Shown here piece by piece: positions 1-8,996 of a stretch of 64,000 nt of DNA (the stretch's first letter is position 1; every line of letters begins with the position of its first letter). The translations under genes and the position numbers were made by a program. The notes under the pieces are model-generated. The model searched no databases, had not been told where the DNA came from, and saw only the letters and a program-made list of their open reading frames with translations. This stretch comes from Actinomadura sp. K4S16 (GTDB lineage: Bacteria; Actinomycetota; Actinomycetes; Streptosporangiales; Streptosporangiaceae): positions 1 to 64,000 of the forward strand of contig NZ_BDDE01000013.1 in the NCBI RefSeq assembly GCF_008327685.1, written 5' to 3'.

Positions 1-4
1 AACC

Positions 5-152
5 TCAGCCGCAGGGCTTGCGCTCAGACCGCAGAGCTGGCGCCAAGCCGGGGCCGGCGCTCAGACCGCGGGGCTGGCGCTCAGACCGCAGAGCTGGCGC
101 CAAGTCGGGGCTTGCGCTCAGACCGCGGGGCTTGCGTTCAAGCCGGGGCTGG
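5..152. repeat. Imperfect tandem repeat, about 18-20 bp units
   Basis: About seven diverged copies of a GC-rich unit alternate between a 'gctcagacc' form and a 'gcgccaag' form, each followed by a 'ggggct' or 'gcagagct' block. The array begins at the window edge, so its full extent is unknown. No gene is recognised inside it; an open frame runs through it but its translation is only arginine/glycine/proline-rich low complexity. Confidence 0.75.
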
Positions 153-159
153 AGATTCG

Positions 160-390
160 TGAAGCTCTACCGGCCCGCGCCCGTCCCGCTTCTGCAGGTC
201 TACGGGAATGGGACCGAGGAGGTCAGTATCGCGGTGAGCGCGCTGCCGGTGCCGGGCAGCGCGTGGGCCTGCCACGACGCCCGGCTCGGGCGGCTCGGCT
301 AGCTGCATCCGTGTGACGACGCCGAAGGCGCGGCCAAGGTGGTCGGCGACCTTCTCAGAGACCAGGAGTGCACGTCCACCTGGTGAGCCG
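160..390 (+). pseudogene. Possible decayed coding remnant
   Basis: Downstream of the array the plus strand reads as ordinary protein (FVKLYRPAPVPLLQVYG...), stops at a TAG near 300, and continues in the same frame with LHPCDDAEGAAKVVGDLL until a TGA near 388. The composition is more protein-like than the array, so this may be the end of a broken gene with an internal stop. I do not recognise the family and the start is unclear. Confidence 0.25.
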
Positions 391-437
391 CCACACCCTT
401 GCGCAAGGGATCCACGCTTCTGATACAGCTGGCCCGA

Positions 438-851
438 TCAGACATCCCAGCGGGCGGCTTCGAGAAGGTCGGCGACGTAGGCGGCGGCTTCCGCGGAGAG
501 GCGCGGCAAGCACTCCTGGAGGGGCTCTACGAGGGCCTGGGGGACGGTGCCGTACTCGACGAGATGCCCCAGGAAATGGGCGATCTCCTCTTGGACCAAC
601 GGATCGTTCTCTCTTACGAGCGCCTCCGCAAGCGGGAGCACTATCGAGGATGTGTCTCGTCCGGTCTTGCACGCGCCGATGAGCAGGTCCCCGAGATGGG
701 CGGCCGCCAGTTCGCGGAAGTCGGGCTCCCCTTCTGCAAGTCTCATCGCCAGATGCCGGATCTCTCTCGTCACCTGGCGAGAACCAGCGTCATCCCGCGC
801 GGCGGCGGCCAAGTCTTCCGGGCCGCCGCCGGCCGCATCAAGGGACTTCAC
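438..851 (-). CDS. Small alpha-helical HEAT-like hypothetical protein
   Basis: A 137-residue protein rich in Leu, Ala and Glu. Helical pairs such as EIAHFLGHLVEYG and YVADLLEAA resemble HEAT/ARM-type repeats. No signal peptide or membrane segment is seen. It starts with GTG at 851, and that codon shares four bases (GTGA) with the stop of the upstream broken XRE-type gene, so the two were probably one transcription unit. The pairing of a small regulator with a helical partner recalls toxin-antitoxin or immunity-type modules, but that is only inference. No function is assigned. Confidence 0.6.
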   Translation of the reverse strand: MKSLDAAGGGPEDLAAAARDDAGSRQVTREIRHLAMRLAEGEPDFRELAAAHLGDLLIGACKTGRDTSSIVLPLAEALVRENDPLVQEEIAHFLGHLVEYGTVPQALVEPLQECLPRLSAEAAAYVADLLEAARWDV

Positions 852-1209
852 GCCATATCCGGGACGGAGGGCACCGCAACGGTGGCGTCCAAGGCATGCG
901 CCAACCGGTCGACACGCCTGATGACGGGCTCTGCACCGACCGCCTCAAATCGCGATAGAGCGGACGGCATCATGCGTTCCGGCACGCCGGTTCCAGCAGA
1001 GTCATCCCAAGCTCCAGACGCCGCTCACGCACTGCCTTGCCCAGTTCATCGGCACATGGAGCAGCCTGACTGTCCTCGTGCTGCCGATCCTTGTCGGTCA
1101 TCGCCAACTCGAAGCGCTCATCGCCCATGTCCCGGCTCCTGCGGCTTCTCTGATCCGCTCGATCATAGGGCTGCCCGGCCATCCGGTCCCGCTGTCCTAG
1201 CGCTTCCAC
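848..1209 (-). pseudogene. XRE-family HTH regulator split by a frameshift
   Basis: Two frames together give one helix-turn-helix protein. The first frame (970-1209) contains ELGKAVRERRLELGMT and stops at 970. The second, 848 to about 985, gives MMPSALSRFEAVGAEP followed by RRVDRLAHALDATVAV. Joined, they match the usual XRE pattern: LG..VRERR.ELG.T, then a SALSRFE recognition helix, then RLA.ALDA. A likely true start is an internal ATG at 1128. The second frame's TGA overlaps the GTG of the HEAT-like gene by four bases. This is either a real pseudogene, a programmed shift, or an assembly error. Confidence 0.6.
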
Positions 1210-1225
1210 TCTTCGACCTGATTAC

Positions 1226-2143
1226 TCAGGGGCGAAGGACGATCTTGCCGTGGGTGTGGCGTTGTTCCAGGTCGCGGAAGGCGTCCTGGACTCGGTCCAG
1301 GGGGTAGGTGCGGGCTATCGGCACCTCCAGTTCACCGCGGGCGGCCAGCCGGGCCAGTTCGCCTAGGACGACCGCGCACGCCGCGCCGCTTTCTCCGACG
1401 GTCTGCGCACCGAACTTTGCCGCTGTCCCCCAGTCGCGGATCGTGTTGATCCGCTCGGGCCGCACGCCCAGTTCCACCGCCAGTTCGACGTAGCCGGTCC
1501 CGAACGTGTCGATGAACGCGTCGACGTTCCCGCCGCTGGCCTGCCGGATTCGTTCGGCCAGACCGTCCCCGTACTCGACCGGGATGACGCCGTGCTCCTT
1601 CAGCCACGCATGGTTCGGCTCGCCGGCCAGACCGATCACCGTGGCACCGCGCCGTCGCGCTAGCTGGACCGCGAGGGACCCGACGCCGCCAGCTGCGCCG
1701 GAGACCACCACCGTGTCGGAGGGTCCGGGGTCGACGGCAAACACGCAGGCGTAGGCGGTGGCGCCGGCCACGTGCAACGACCCGGCCACTTCCCAGGACA
1801 GACCCTTCGGACGCGGGGTCAAGCGCACGTCGTCCACCGCGACGAACTCCGCGTGGCTTGCCCTGTCGTGCGTGAAGCCGAGGACCTCGTCGCCCACCGC
1901 GAAGCCGCGCACATGCGATCCGACCTCCACGATGACTCCGGCCAGGTCGCTGCCCTGTCCGGAGGGGAACGTCGCCGGCCAGCGCTCATGCAGCCCGCCC
2001 GAGCGGATCATGGCCTCGCCGGGCTGGATCCCGGCCGCGCGGACCTCGACCAGCACCTGGTCGGGACCTGGCACCGGACGCTCCACCTCCTCGACCCGCA
2101 GGACATCGATCCCGCCGTACTCGTGGAACCGGACCGCCTTCAT
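1226..2143 (-). CDS. NADP-dependent quinone oxidoreductase (zinc-free MDR)
   Basis: A 305-residue medium-chain dehydrogenase/reductase of the quinone oxidoreductase type. The N-terminal catalytic half begins MKAVRFHEYGG and the cofactor fold carries VVVSGAAGGVGSLAVQ at residues 145-160. The catalytic zinc ligands and structural cysteine cluster of alcohol dehydrogenases are absent, as expected for quinone reductases. It should reduce quinones or alpha,beta-unsaturated carbonyls with NAD(P)H in the cytoplasm. It is divergent from an MmyB-type regulator across about 145 bp, a common arrangement in which the regulator controls the reductase. The substrate is not predictable. Confidence 0.88.
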   Translation of the reverse strand: MKAVRFHEYGGIDVLRVEEVERPVPGPDQVLVEVRAAGIQPGEAMIRSGGLHERWPATFPSGQGSDLAGVIVEVGSHVRGFAVGDEVLGFTHDRASHAEFVAVDDVRLTPRPKGLSWEVAGSLHVAGATAYACVFAVDPGPSDTVVVSGAAGGVGSLAVQLARRRGATVIGLAGEPNHAWLKEHGVIPVEYGDGLAERIRQASGGNVDAFIDTFGTGYVELAVELGVRPERINTIRDWGTAAKFGAQTVGESGAACAVVLGELARLAARGELEVPIARTYPLDRVQDAFRDLEQRHTHGKIVLRP

Positions 2144-2168
2144 CGCATGATCACCGCTCTTCCTCGTT

Positions 2169-2178
2169 CGGCTAGCCG
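2169..2178. promoter_or_regulatory. Palindrome in the divergent oxidoreductase/regulator gap
   Basis: A perfect 10-base palindrome (CGGCTAGCCG) lies between the divergent genes starting at 2143 and 2290, close to the oxidoreductase start. It is a candidate operator for the adjacent XRE/MmyB-type protein. Position and symmetry are the only evidence, and a 10-mer palindrome can occur by chance in GC-rich DNA. Confidence 0.3.
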
Positions 2179-2289
2179 GATGGCCGCGCCTTGAAGCGTG
2201 CCTTCGTCCCGGCGGCGGAGGAACGGAGCGGTTTCCCTAGGATCAGCGGTCCGAGGATGTGGTGGGCGAACAGTGGTATCACTGCCGAT

Positions 2290-3168
2290 ATGGGGATGCA
2301 CCGCGACGACCTCGCCGATTTCCTGCGTCAGGCGCGGGGGCGGCTGACTCCACGGGACGTCGGGCTGGTCGAGGGGACGAGGCGGCGCACGCCGGGCCTG
2401 CGCCGCGAGGAGGTCGCGGCGCTCGCCGGGATGTCGGTCGACTACTACATGCGGCTCGAACAGGCCAGGAGCCCGCAGCCCTCGGTCCAGATCCTGGCCG
2501 CGCTGACGCACGCGCTGCGGCTGACGACCGACGAGCGGGACCACCTGTACCTGCTCGCGGGGCACCGTCCCCCGGAGGGAGCGCGCGCCGGGGAGTACCT
2601 GCGGCCGAGCCTGCTGTACCTGCTCGACCGACTGGAGAACGTGCCGGTCCAGGTCCTGAGCGATCTCGGCGACCTGCTGGCGCAGAACGACATGGCGCAG
2701 GCGCTGTTCGGATGCGTATGCACGGTGGCGGCCGAGGACCGGAACGTCGTGCTGCGCTGGTTCACCGAGCCGGACGTGCGGGGCCACTTCGCGGACGAGG
2801 ATCGCGAGGAGCAGGCCCGGCAGCTCGTCGCCGACCTGCGCGCCGCGGTGGCCCGCCGCGGGAACGACGCCGCGTCCCGCGCGCTGGTCACCCGGCTCCG
2901 CGCGGCCAGCGAGGAGTTCGCGACGCTCTGGGACCGGCACGAGGTCGCGGTGCGCAGGTCTCACCCGTGGCGGCTGAAGCATCCCGAGCTCGGCAAGATC
3001 GAGTTTGACTGCGAACTGCTGGCGACACCCGCGGCGGACCAGCGCCTGCGGATCTTCACACCACCGCCCGGCGGCACCGAGCCGCTGGACATGCTGCGCC
3101 TCCTCGGCCCGCAGCACCGGCACGGCACTGCCGCGGCGAGGACGGAGGAGAGCGGCGCCCCCGCATAG
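2290..3168 (+). CDS. XRE-type regulator with MmyB ligand-binding domain
   Basis: A 292-residue transcription factor. Residues about 8-75 form an XRE helix-turn-helix (RREEVAALAGMSVDYYMRLE), the form typical of actinobacterial MmyB-like regulators, followed by the C-terminal MmyB_LBD domain containing NDMAQALFG and HPWRLKHPELGKIEFDCEL. The frame is open further upstream, but the ATG at 2290 gives the normal family N-terminus (MGMHRDDLADFLRQARG). Regulators of this family are often transcribed away from the short-chain or quinone oxidoreductase they control, matching the divergent gene here. The effector is unknown. Confidence 0.88.
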   Translation: MGMHRDDLADFLRQARGRLTPRDVGLVEGTRRRTPGLRREEVAALAGMSVDYYMRLEQARSPQPSVQILAALTHALRLTTDERDHLYLLAGHRPPEGARAGEYLRPSLLYLLDRLENVPVQVLSDLGDLLAQNDMAQALFGCVCTVAAEDRNVVLRWFTEPDVRGHFADEDREEQARQLVADLRAAVARRGNDAASRALVTRLRAASEEFATLWDRHEVAVRRSHPWRLKHPELGKIEFDCELLATPAADQRLRIFTPPPGGTEPLDMLRLLGPQHRHGTAAARTEESGAPA

Positions 3169-4170
3169 GCCGCGTGCCGGTCAACGGTCGGCGTACCGCC
3201 GGCATTCGCCGGTGAAAACGGTGGCCAGTTCGGTTACGGGGACCGCCGCGGCGCTGACCCACGCGGCGCTGACCCACGCGGCGAGGTCGGCCGTGCCGAG
3301 GGCGTCCAGCGTCCGGGTCGCGGTGAACCTCCGTCGCGAGTCCTTCGATGACGGGCGCGAAGCAGACGGCGGCGCAGACGGCCGGTTAGCCCCAGGTCCA
3401 GGTCCGCCTCGGCCTCCCTGCACTCCTTGCCGTTGTGGACGGCCTGGGCGATCTCGGCGCGCGGCGCGCGAGCGGTCGCGGCGTCTACCTCGGCGAGGGC
3501 GGGGCGTCGAGTGCGCGCCCGGCGAAGGCCTTGGCGACCCGAGACTCGGCCCGGCGCGTCGCTCGCCGGCGCCCGCGCCCGTCCGGTGGGGTGCTGCCCG
3601 CACCACCGCGCGGCTGGCGCCCGCTCGGCGGGCAGGCACGCCGGGGCAAAACTAGGTCATCCAGGCCCACCGCACCGGCCCGCCGCCGTCGCGCCGACCC
3701 CGGCGCGGCGCCCGGCCTGGGGCTCGCGTCCAGGGGGAGAAACTCGGCCAGCGCCTCCGCCAGGGCCCGGGCGATGGGCCTCCGGTGCTGGATCCCGGCC
3801 TGGACCCCGCGGCCTGGACCCCGCGGCCTGGATCCCGGGCTGGATCCCGGGCTGGATCAGGGCGTCGGCCCTGCCCCGGATGGAGGCGCTGGTCCGCCAC
3901 CGCGCCGGTCCGCCTCGCAGTGACCGTCGATTGGGTGGCGGTGGGCGCTTCCCCACTTCTCGCTCGCGCCGCTGGGCGGCCCGGGTCAGCTGCGACCGCT
4001 GCTGGCCTGGGTACCCGATGTCTTCATCGCCGGGAAAGCATCGCCGGATGTGCGGCCGCGGCGGTCGGGGCCGCCCTCGTTCTCCTCCGCGTCATCCGCG
4101 CGGTCCGCTCGCGCCGGCGAACCGCGTGAGCGCCCCGCCGGTGTCGGGCGTCGCTGTTAGCGTCGCGGCC
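3169..4170. other. One-kilobase region without a recognisable gene
   Basis: Open frames here are all GC-bias frames rich in Arg, Pro, Ala and Gly. Two stretches near the right end look slightly protein-like: a plus-strand frame near 3952-4060 containing LAPLGGPGQLRPLLAWVPDV, and another frame ending at 4129 with a hydrophobic AAAAVGAALVLLRVIRAV and a basic tail. They lie in different frames, so at best this is a shifted, decayed small membrane protein. A tandem array at 3790-3860 sits inside the region. Confidence 0.4.
3790..3860. repeat. Tandem array of 12-14 bp units
   Basis: Units of the form ggatcccgggct (12 bp) and ggaccccgcggcct (14 bp) occur about five times head to tail, with the two 14-bp copies identical and the two 12-bp copies identical. 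The mixture of 12 and 14 bp units means no constant reading frame is kept. It lies within a region without genes upstream of the DUF4132 gene. Confidence 0.85.
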
Positions 4171-7100
4171 ATGATCGACAAGGCAGCCGTGATCGACAAG
4201 CCGCATGCGGCTCTCCCCGACGAAGACGTCCTGATCATGCCGGAGCACTGGCGCGGCGGTCTGCATCCGCGGCGCGATGGGGCGCCAGGTCCGGAGATCA
4301 CGCTCGACGCGGCGGCGGGCAAGGCCGTCGCGCAGGCTGTGGACGAGGCGCGGGACGAGATCGAGCGGACCCTGGGCGACCGGGGAACCGCGCCGGAACT
4401 CGCCGCCGCGGCGCGGGCCCATCTCGGCGGCGGGCCCGACCCGCGCGGTGCGGCCGTCCTGTCGCTGATCACGGCGGGCGAGTCGGTCTGGGGGCGCGAG
4501 CACCGGCGGTACGTGGACGCGTGGGCCTTCGAGCACGGCGTCGTGTTCGCCGCGTGCGCGCTCGCCGACCGGTGGGGACTGGAGTCGAGCCCGGACGGGG
4601 AGATGCTGGACGGGCGGCGGAGCAGGATCGTGCGCGCGGTCGCGCCGGGCGAGCGCCCTGTCCGAGGGCTGCCGGACGGAGCGCCGCGCGTGCGCTCCCT
4701 GCTGGCCGCCGCGACCGAGGAGCAGTACGCCGAGGCCGTCGAACGGCTCGCCGAGCGGCGGGTCTCGGTCCGGCAGCGGCTCCTGACCGCCTACCTGGTC
4801 CCGACGCACGACGACTGGGTGAGCGAGCTGTGCCGGCACGCCGACGGGGTCCCCCGTCATGTGCTCCTCCGGTGCCTGGGGACGTCCGCGCACCTTGGGC
4901 TGCTCGGCGCCCGGGCTCGGCTGACCGCAGCCGACTGCCATGAGCCGGAGAACCTGCACGCGCTCGCCGACGGTCTCGGGCCGGCCGCCGTTCCGCTCCT
5001 GGTCCCCGCGCTGGACGAGTACCTCGACTCCCCGCAACGGCGGGACGCGCTGCTGGACGTGCTGGGCGTCCTGCCGTCCGATGAGGTCTTCCGCGCGCTG
5101 CTCCAGAGGCGTTCCAACCCGCACGTCAGCGGTGAGCTGATGAAGGCGATGAAGCGGTTCCCGGTCCGGGCGGTGAGGGAGTTGGCCGCGGAAGCGAACG
5201 CGGCAGGGGTCGCGGAACTGGCGGAACTGCTCGACGAGCACGTGCGGGGCAATCTCGACGTGGTCAGGGCGGCCCTGCCGTTGCTTCCTGAAGAGGCCCG
5301 GACGGCGGTCGAACGGATCGTGGCAGGGCTCGCCGCCACCGCCGACGCCGACCCCGCGGACCTGCCGGTCGTCCTGGTGGACCCGCCGTGGGCCCGCAAG
5401 CGGGAGCGGCCGGAGCCGGTGGTCATCACGGGGCTGTCCGCGCCCGAACCGTCGATCGTCTGGGCCGAGGACGGGCGCGACACCCTGTGCGAGTTGGCGC
5501 TCCCCGTCCCCTATGCGTGGAGTCACGACGGCGAGGTGCGCGGGCCGTGGGACCAGCGGATCGCCGACTTCGAAGCGGGCCGGCTCAGGGGCTTCGAACA
5601 GGTGGCCTTGCTCTGCTTCGGTCCCGCCGAGCAGGTCCGGCGCCTCGTCGCCGGCTGGTCCTTGCGGAAGGACGGCTACGACACCTACCAGGAGCCCGAA
5701 TGGTGGGTGCCGATGCTGGCCGAGCGGTTCGGCCTGGACGCGCTGACCGCCGTCGTGAAGGGCGCCCGGAGCAAGCCCGGGAGCTGCGGGCATGTGGTCG
5801 TCCCGTATGCCGCCGAGCCGGTCGCGGATCTGGTCGCCGGCTGGCTGCTGCGCGGCAGGACCGGCAAAGAGCACGCGGAGGCGTGGCTGCGGAGGCACGG
5901 CCCCCAGGCGGTGCGGCTGCTGCTCCCGGCCGCGTTCGGCAAGCCGGGCAAGCGGCGTGACGCGGCCGAGTACGCCCTGACCTTCCTCGCCCGGGACCTG
6001 GGACGCGACACCGTGGTCGAGATCGCCCGCGACCAGCGACCCGAAGCGGGCGCGGCACTGGACATGACGTTGGACCACGATCCCGAGCAGCTCGTCCCGC
6101 GGAAGATCCCGGAGATCGGGCCGTTCGCCGACCCGGCCGTCCTGCCCCGGGTGCGGCTGGCGGACGGCGGGCGCGTGCTGCCGGCCACCGCCGTCCGGCA
6201 TCTGCTCACGATCCTGGCGATTTCGCCGCCGGACGCCCCCCACCCCGGCCTGGAGGCCGTGCGGGACGCGTGCGACGCCGATTCGCTGGCGGCGTTCGCC
6301 TGGGCGCTGTTCGAGCGGTGGCGCCGGTTCGGTGAACGGGCCGAGGACGCGTGGGCGCTGACGGCCGTCGGGTGGTTCGGCGACGACGAGGCCGCGCGGC
6401 GCCTCACCCCCGCCATCCGCGCCTGGCCGGGCGAGAACGGCCACCACAAGGCGGTCAAGGGCCTGGACGTGCTGGCGATGATCGGCACCGAGACCTCGCT
6501 GATGCTGCTCGACGGCATCTCGCACCGGGCCCCGTTCAAGGCGATCAAGAAGCGGGCCGAGGAGAAGATCCAGGAGGTCGCCGCACGGCTCGGGCTGAGC
6601 GGCGAGCAGCTCGCCGACAGGCTCGTCCCCGGCATCGGCCTGGAGGCGGACGGGAGCATGACGCTCGACTACGGTCCCCGGCGCTTCGTGGTCGGTTTCG
6701 ACGAGCAGCTCAAACCGGTCGTGTCGGACGAGGCCGGCCGCCGCCGCGCCGCGCTCCCCAAGCCCGGCGCGAAGGACGACCCCGACCTCGCCCCCGCCGC
6801 CTACGCCGCATTCACGCAGTTCAAGAAGGACGTCCGGGCGACCATGCCGAACCAGGTCCGGCGGCTGGAGCTGGCGATGGTGACCGGCCGCCGGTGGACG
6901 CCGGCCGAGTTCCGCACGCTGCTGGTCGACCACCCGCTGATGTGGCACATCACTCGACGCCTCCTCTGGCTCGCGGAACCCGGCGCGGACACGGAGACGG
7001 ACGCCGCTGCCATCGCGTTCCGGCTTGCGGAGGACCGATCCTTGGCCGATGTCGACGACGGCGAGTTCGTCCTGCCGGACGGTGCCCGGGTCGGGGTGGC

Positions 7101-7569
7101 GCATCCCCTGGCGCTCGGCGACGCGCTCGCCGCCTGGTCGGAGGTCTTCGCCGACTACGAGATCATGCAGCCGTTCCCGCAGCTCGGCAGGGACGTCCAC
7201 CGGCTCACCGACGAGGAGCGGCAGGACGTCCGGCTCGCTCGGTTCGAGGGCCTCACCGCCCCCTGGGGCAAGGTCGTCGGGTTGGAGCGGCGCGGCTGGC
7301 GGCGCGGCACCCCCATGGACAACGGCACCGAACGTTGGATCTCCCGAGCCGTTCCAGGCGGCCTGTTTGTCGTGGTCGAACTCGATCCCGGGATCCAGGT
7401 CGGCTGGGCCGACGGCAACGAGGACCAGAATCTCCGCACGGTGTGGCTCGCCGACGAGCCAGGCGACTTCCTGCACTGGAACACCGGCTCCCAGCACCGG
7501 TTCGCCGAGCTGGACGAGGTCACCGCGTCCGAGGTCATCACCGACCTGCGGTCCATCACGGCATCGTGA
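4171..7569 (+). CDS. DUF4132 domain protein (MolR-like)
   Basis: A very large protein of 1132 residues from the ATG at 4171 (MIDKAAVIDK). The middle is a long series of leucine-rich helical segments resembling HEAT-type repeats (for example GTSAHLGLLGARARL and PAAVPLLVPALDEYL). The C-terminal part, from about residue 870, carries the DUF4132 signature: QFKKDVRATMPNQVRRLELA, then VDHPLMWHITRRLLW, then a conserved block around VAHPLALGDALAAWSEVF. DUF4132 proteins, including E. coli YehI and MolR, have no firmly established reaction. Its 3' end overlaps the convergent ABC1 kinase gene by 14 bp. Confidence 0.85.
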   Translation: MIDKAAVIDKPHAALPDEDVLIMPEHWRGGLHPRRDGAPGPEITLDAAAGKAVAQAVDEARDEIERTLGDRGTAPELAAAARAHLGGGPDPRGAAVLSLITAGESVWGREHRRYVDAWAFEHGVVFAACALADRWGLESSPDGEMLDGRRSRIVRAVAPGERPVRGLPDGAPRVRSLLAAATEEQYAEAVERLAERRVSVRQRLLTAYLVPTHDDWVSELCRHADGVPRHVLLRCLGTSAHLGLLGARARLTAADCHEPENLHALADGLGPAAVPLLVPALDEYLDSPQRRDALLDVLGVLPSDEVFRALLQRRSNPHVSGELMKAMKRFPVRAVRELAAEANAAGVAELAELLDEHVRGNLDVVRAALPLLPEEARTAVERIVAGLAATADADPADLPVVLVDPPWARKRERPEPVVITGLSAPEPSIVWAEDGRDTLCELALPVPYAWSHDGEVRGPWDQRIADFEAGRLRGFEQVALLCFGPAEQVRRLVAGWSLRKDGYDTYQEPEWWVPMLAERFGLDALTAVVKGARSKPGSCGHVVVPYAAEPVADLVAGWLLRGRTGKEHAEAWLRRHGPQAVRLLLPAAFGKPGKRRDAAEYALTFLARDLGRDTVVEIARDQRPEAGAALDMTLDHDPEQLVPRKIPEIGPFADPAVLPRVRLADGGRVLPATAVRHLLTILAISPPDAPHPGLEAVRDACDADSLAAFAWALFERWRRFGERAEDAWALTAVGWFGDDEAARRLTPAIRAWPGENGHHKAVKGLDVLAMIGTETSLMLLDGISHRAPFKAIKKRAEEKIQEVAARLGLSGEQLADRLVPGIGLEADGSMTLDYGPRRFVVGFDEQLKPVVSDEAGRRRAALPKPGAKDDPDLAPAAYAAFTQFKKDVRATMPNQVRRLELAMVTGRRWTPAEFRTLLVDHPLMWHITRRLLWLAEPGADTETDAAAIAFRLAEDRSLADVDDGEFVLPDGARVGVAHPLALGDALAAWSEVFADYEIMQPFPQLGRDVHRLTDEERQDVRLARFEGLTAPWGKVVGLERRGWRRGTPMDNGTERWISRAVPGGLFVVVELDPGIQVGWADGNEDQNLRTVWLADEPGDFLHWNTGSQHRFAELDEVTASEVITDLRSITAS

Positions 7570-8842
7570 GCCAGCGCATGGCCTCTTGCCGGAACGGCAC
7601 CTCCGCGCCGAGCTGGCAGAGCACCCCTATGCCCACCCCGATCGCGCGTTGGGCGGCCACGTATTCGGGCGGGAAGGCCAGGCTGAGGCCGACCGGAACC
7701 GAGGAGGTCATCCCTTCGAGGACGGCGCGGAGGAAGGCGCCGTCGAAGTGGAACGTCTCTGTCCGGACGACCGCCCCCGACCGTTCGAAGAGGGCCGTCA
7801 GCCGCGCCCCGTCCGCCCGCACCCCCGGCCGGAGGAACCCGAGCTCGCGGAGCACGGCGACGAGTTCGTCCGGATCGTCCGCTAGATGGATCAGCATCCA
7901 CGGGTGGAGAGGGCTCATCGCATCCGGCCGGTGGCGGTACATCGCGCCGAAGTCGAGGACGCCCAAGCGGCCGTCGCCGAACAGCCGGAAGTTCCCAGGA
8001 TGCGGGTCGCCGTGCAGCATCCCCGTCCGGGGTATCCCGGAGAACATCAGCCTGGTCGTCAGCAGCCCGGCCCGGTCCCGCTGCGCCCTGGTCCCGGCGG
8101 CGATGATCCGTGCCAGCGGCGTTCCGCCGAGCCATTCCGAGACGAGCACCCGTCCCTTCTGGAGGATCACCTCGGGGACGACGAAGTCGGGGTCGTCCAG
8201 GAAGCCCTCCCGGAACGCGGCCTGTGCCTCGGCTTCCCGCGCGTAGTCCAGCTCTTCGGCCAGGCCGTCCATCAGCTCGGCGGCCAACGCCCTTCCGTCC
8301 AGCTCGGGCGCGACCAGCGAGGTGAACCAGCGCATCGCGAACACCGTCAGGTCGCGGTCGTCGAGGAGCTGCTCCCGGGCGGAGGGGTACTGCACCTTGA
8401 CCGCGACCGGGCGGCCGTCCGGCAGGGCCGCCCGGTGCACCTGGCCGAGGGAGGCGACCGCGGCGGGCTCGGGGTCGAAGGAGTCGAAGAGGCCGCGCCA
8501 GTCCGAGCCGAGGTCGTCCTCCAGAACCTGCCGCACGCGGGCCGCGTTCTCCGGCCGGGCCGCCTCCTGCAGCCCTGCCAGCCGCTCCCGGTAGACCGCG
8601 GAGATCGTCGGCGGAAGGACCGTCTCGTACACCGACAGCACCTGCCCGAACTTCATCACCCCGCCCCTGAGCCCGCCGAGGACGTCGAAGAGCTGGTCGG
8701 CGGTGCGCTCGTGCAGGTCGAGGGAGGCCTCGTCGGTCAACCGGCCGAGGGCCTTGAGACCCCCGGCCACGGCCATCCGCCGACCGACCCCGAGCGGGAT
8801 CGCCGACAACCTCGCCAGCCTGGGAAGTGCCTGGATTCGCAT
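7556..8842 (-). CDS. ABC1/AarF/UbiB-family atypical kinase
   Basis: About 428 residues from the ATG at 8842; an in-frame ATG at 8878 would add 12. All hallmarks of the ABC1 kinase-like family are present: the KxGQ motif (GGVMKFGQ), the Ala-rich loop replacing the glycine loop (AAVASLGQVHRA), the VAVKVQYP lysine, ELDYAREA, LHGDPHPGNF and LDFGAM. Family members act in quinone or lipid homeostasis and bind ATP, but their true substrates are mostly unknown. Related ABC1 proteins also occur near the rplJ region in mycobacteria. The start choice is moderately certain. Confidence 0.88.
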   Translation of the reverse strand: MRIQALPRLARLSAIPLGVGRRMAVAGGLKALGRLTDEASLDLHERTADQLFDVLGGLRGGVMKFGQVLSVYETVLPPTISAVYRERLAGLQEAARPENAARVRQVLEDDLGSDWRGLFDSFDPEPAAVASLGQVHRAALPDGRPVAVKVQYPSAREQLLDDRDLTVFAMRWFTSLVAPELDGRALAAELMDGLAEELDYAREAEAQAAFREGFLDDPDFVVPEVILQKGRVLVSEWLGGTPLARIIAAGTRAQRDRAGLLTTRLMFSGIPRTGMLHGDPHPGNFRLFGDGRLGVLDFGAMYRHRPDAMSPLHPWMLIHLADDPDELVAVLRELGFLRPGVRADGARLTALFERSGAVVRTETFHFDGAFLRAVLEGMTSSVPVGLSLAFPPEYVAAQRAIGVGIGVLCQLGAEVPFRQEAMRWLTMP

Positions 8843-8996
8843 GCCGACAGCGTCACCGGCGGCGCGGCCGGGCCGCATCGCCCCGCGGTCCCGTCCTCTC
8901 TCCGCCCCTGGCCGGCGTCGCCTCCGACCGTGGTGGCAGCGGCACTGCGACCGGGGTCCGATGACGGCGCGGCCCCGCGAAACCTAGGATCTGCGC

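Noticed and set aside
3427..4170. An N-terminal extension of the DUF4132 protein starting at 3427.
   Set aside because: The extension is Arg/Pro/Gly low complexity and runs through a tandem array; the ATG at 4171 starts a normal protein.
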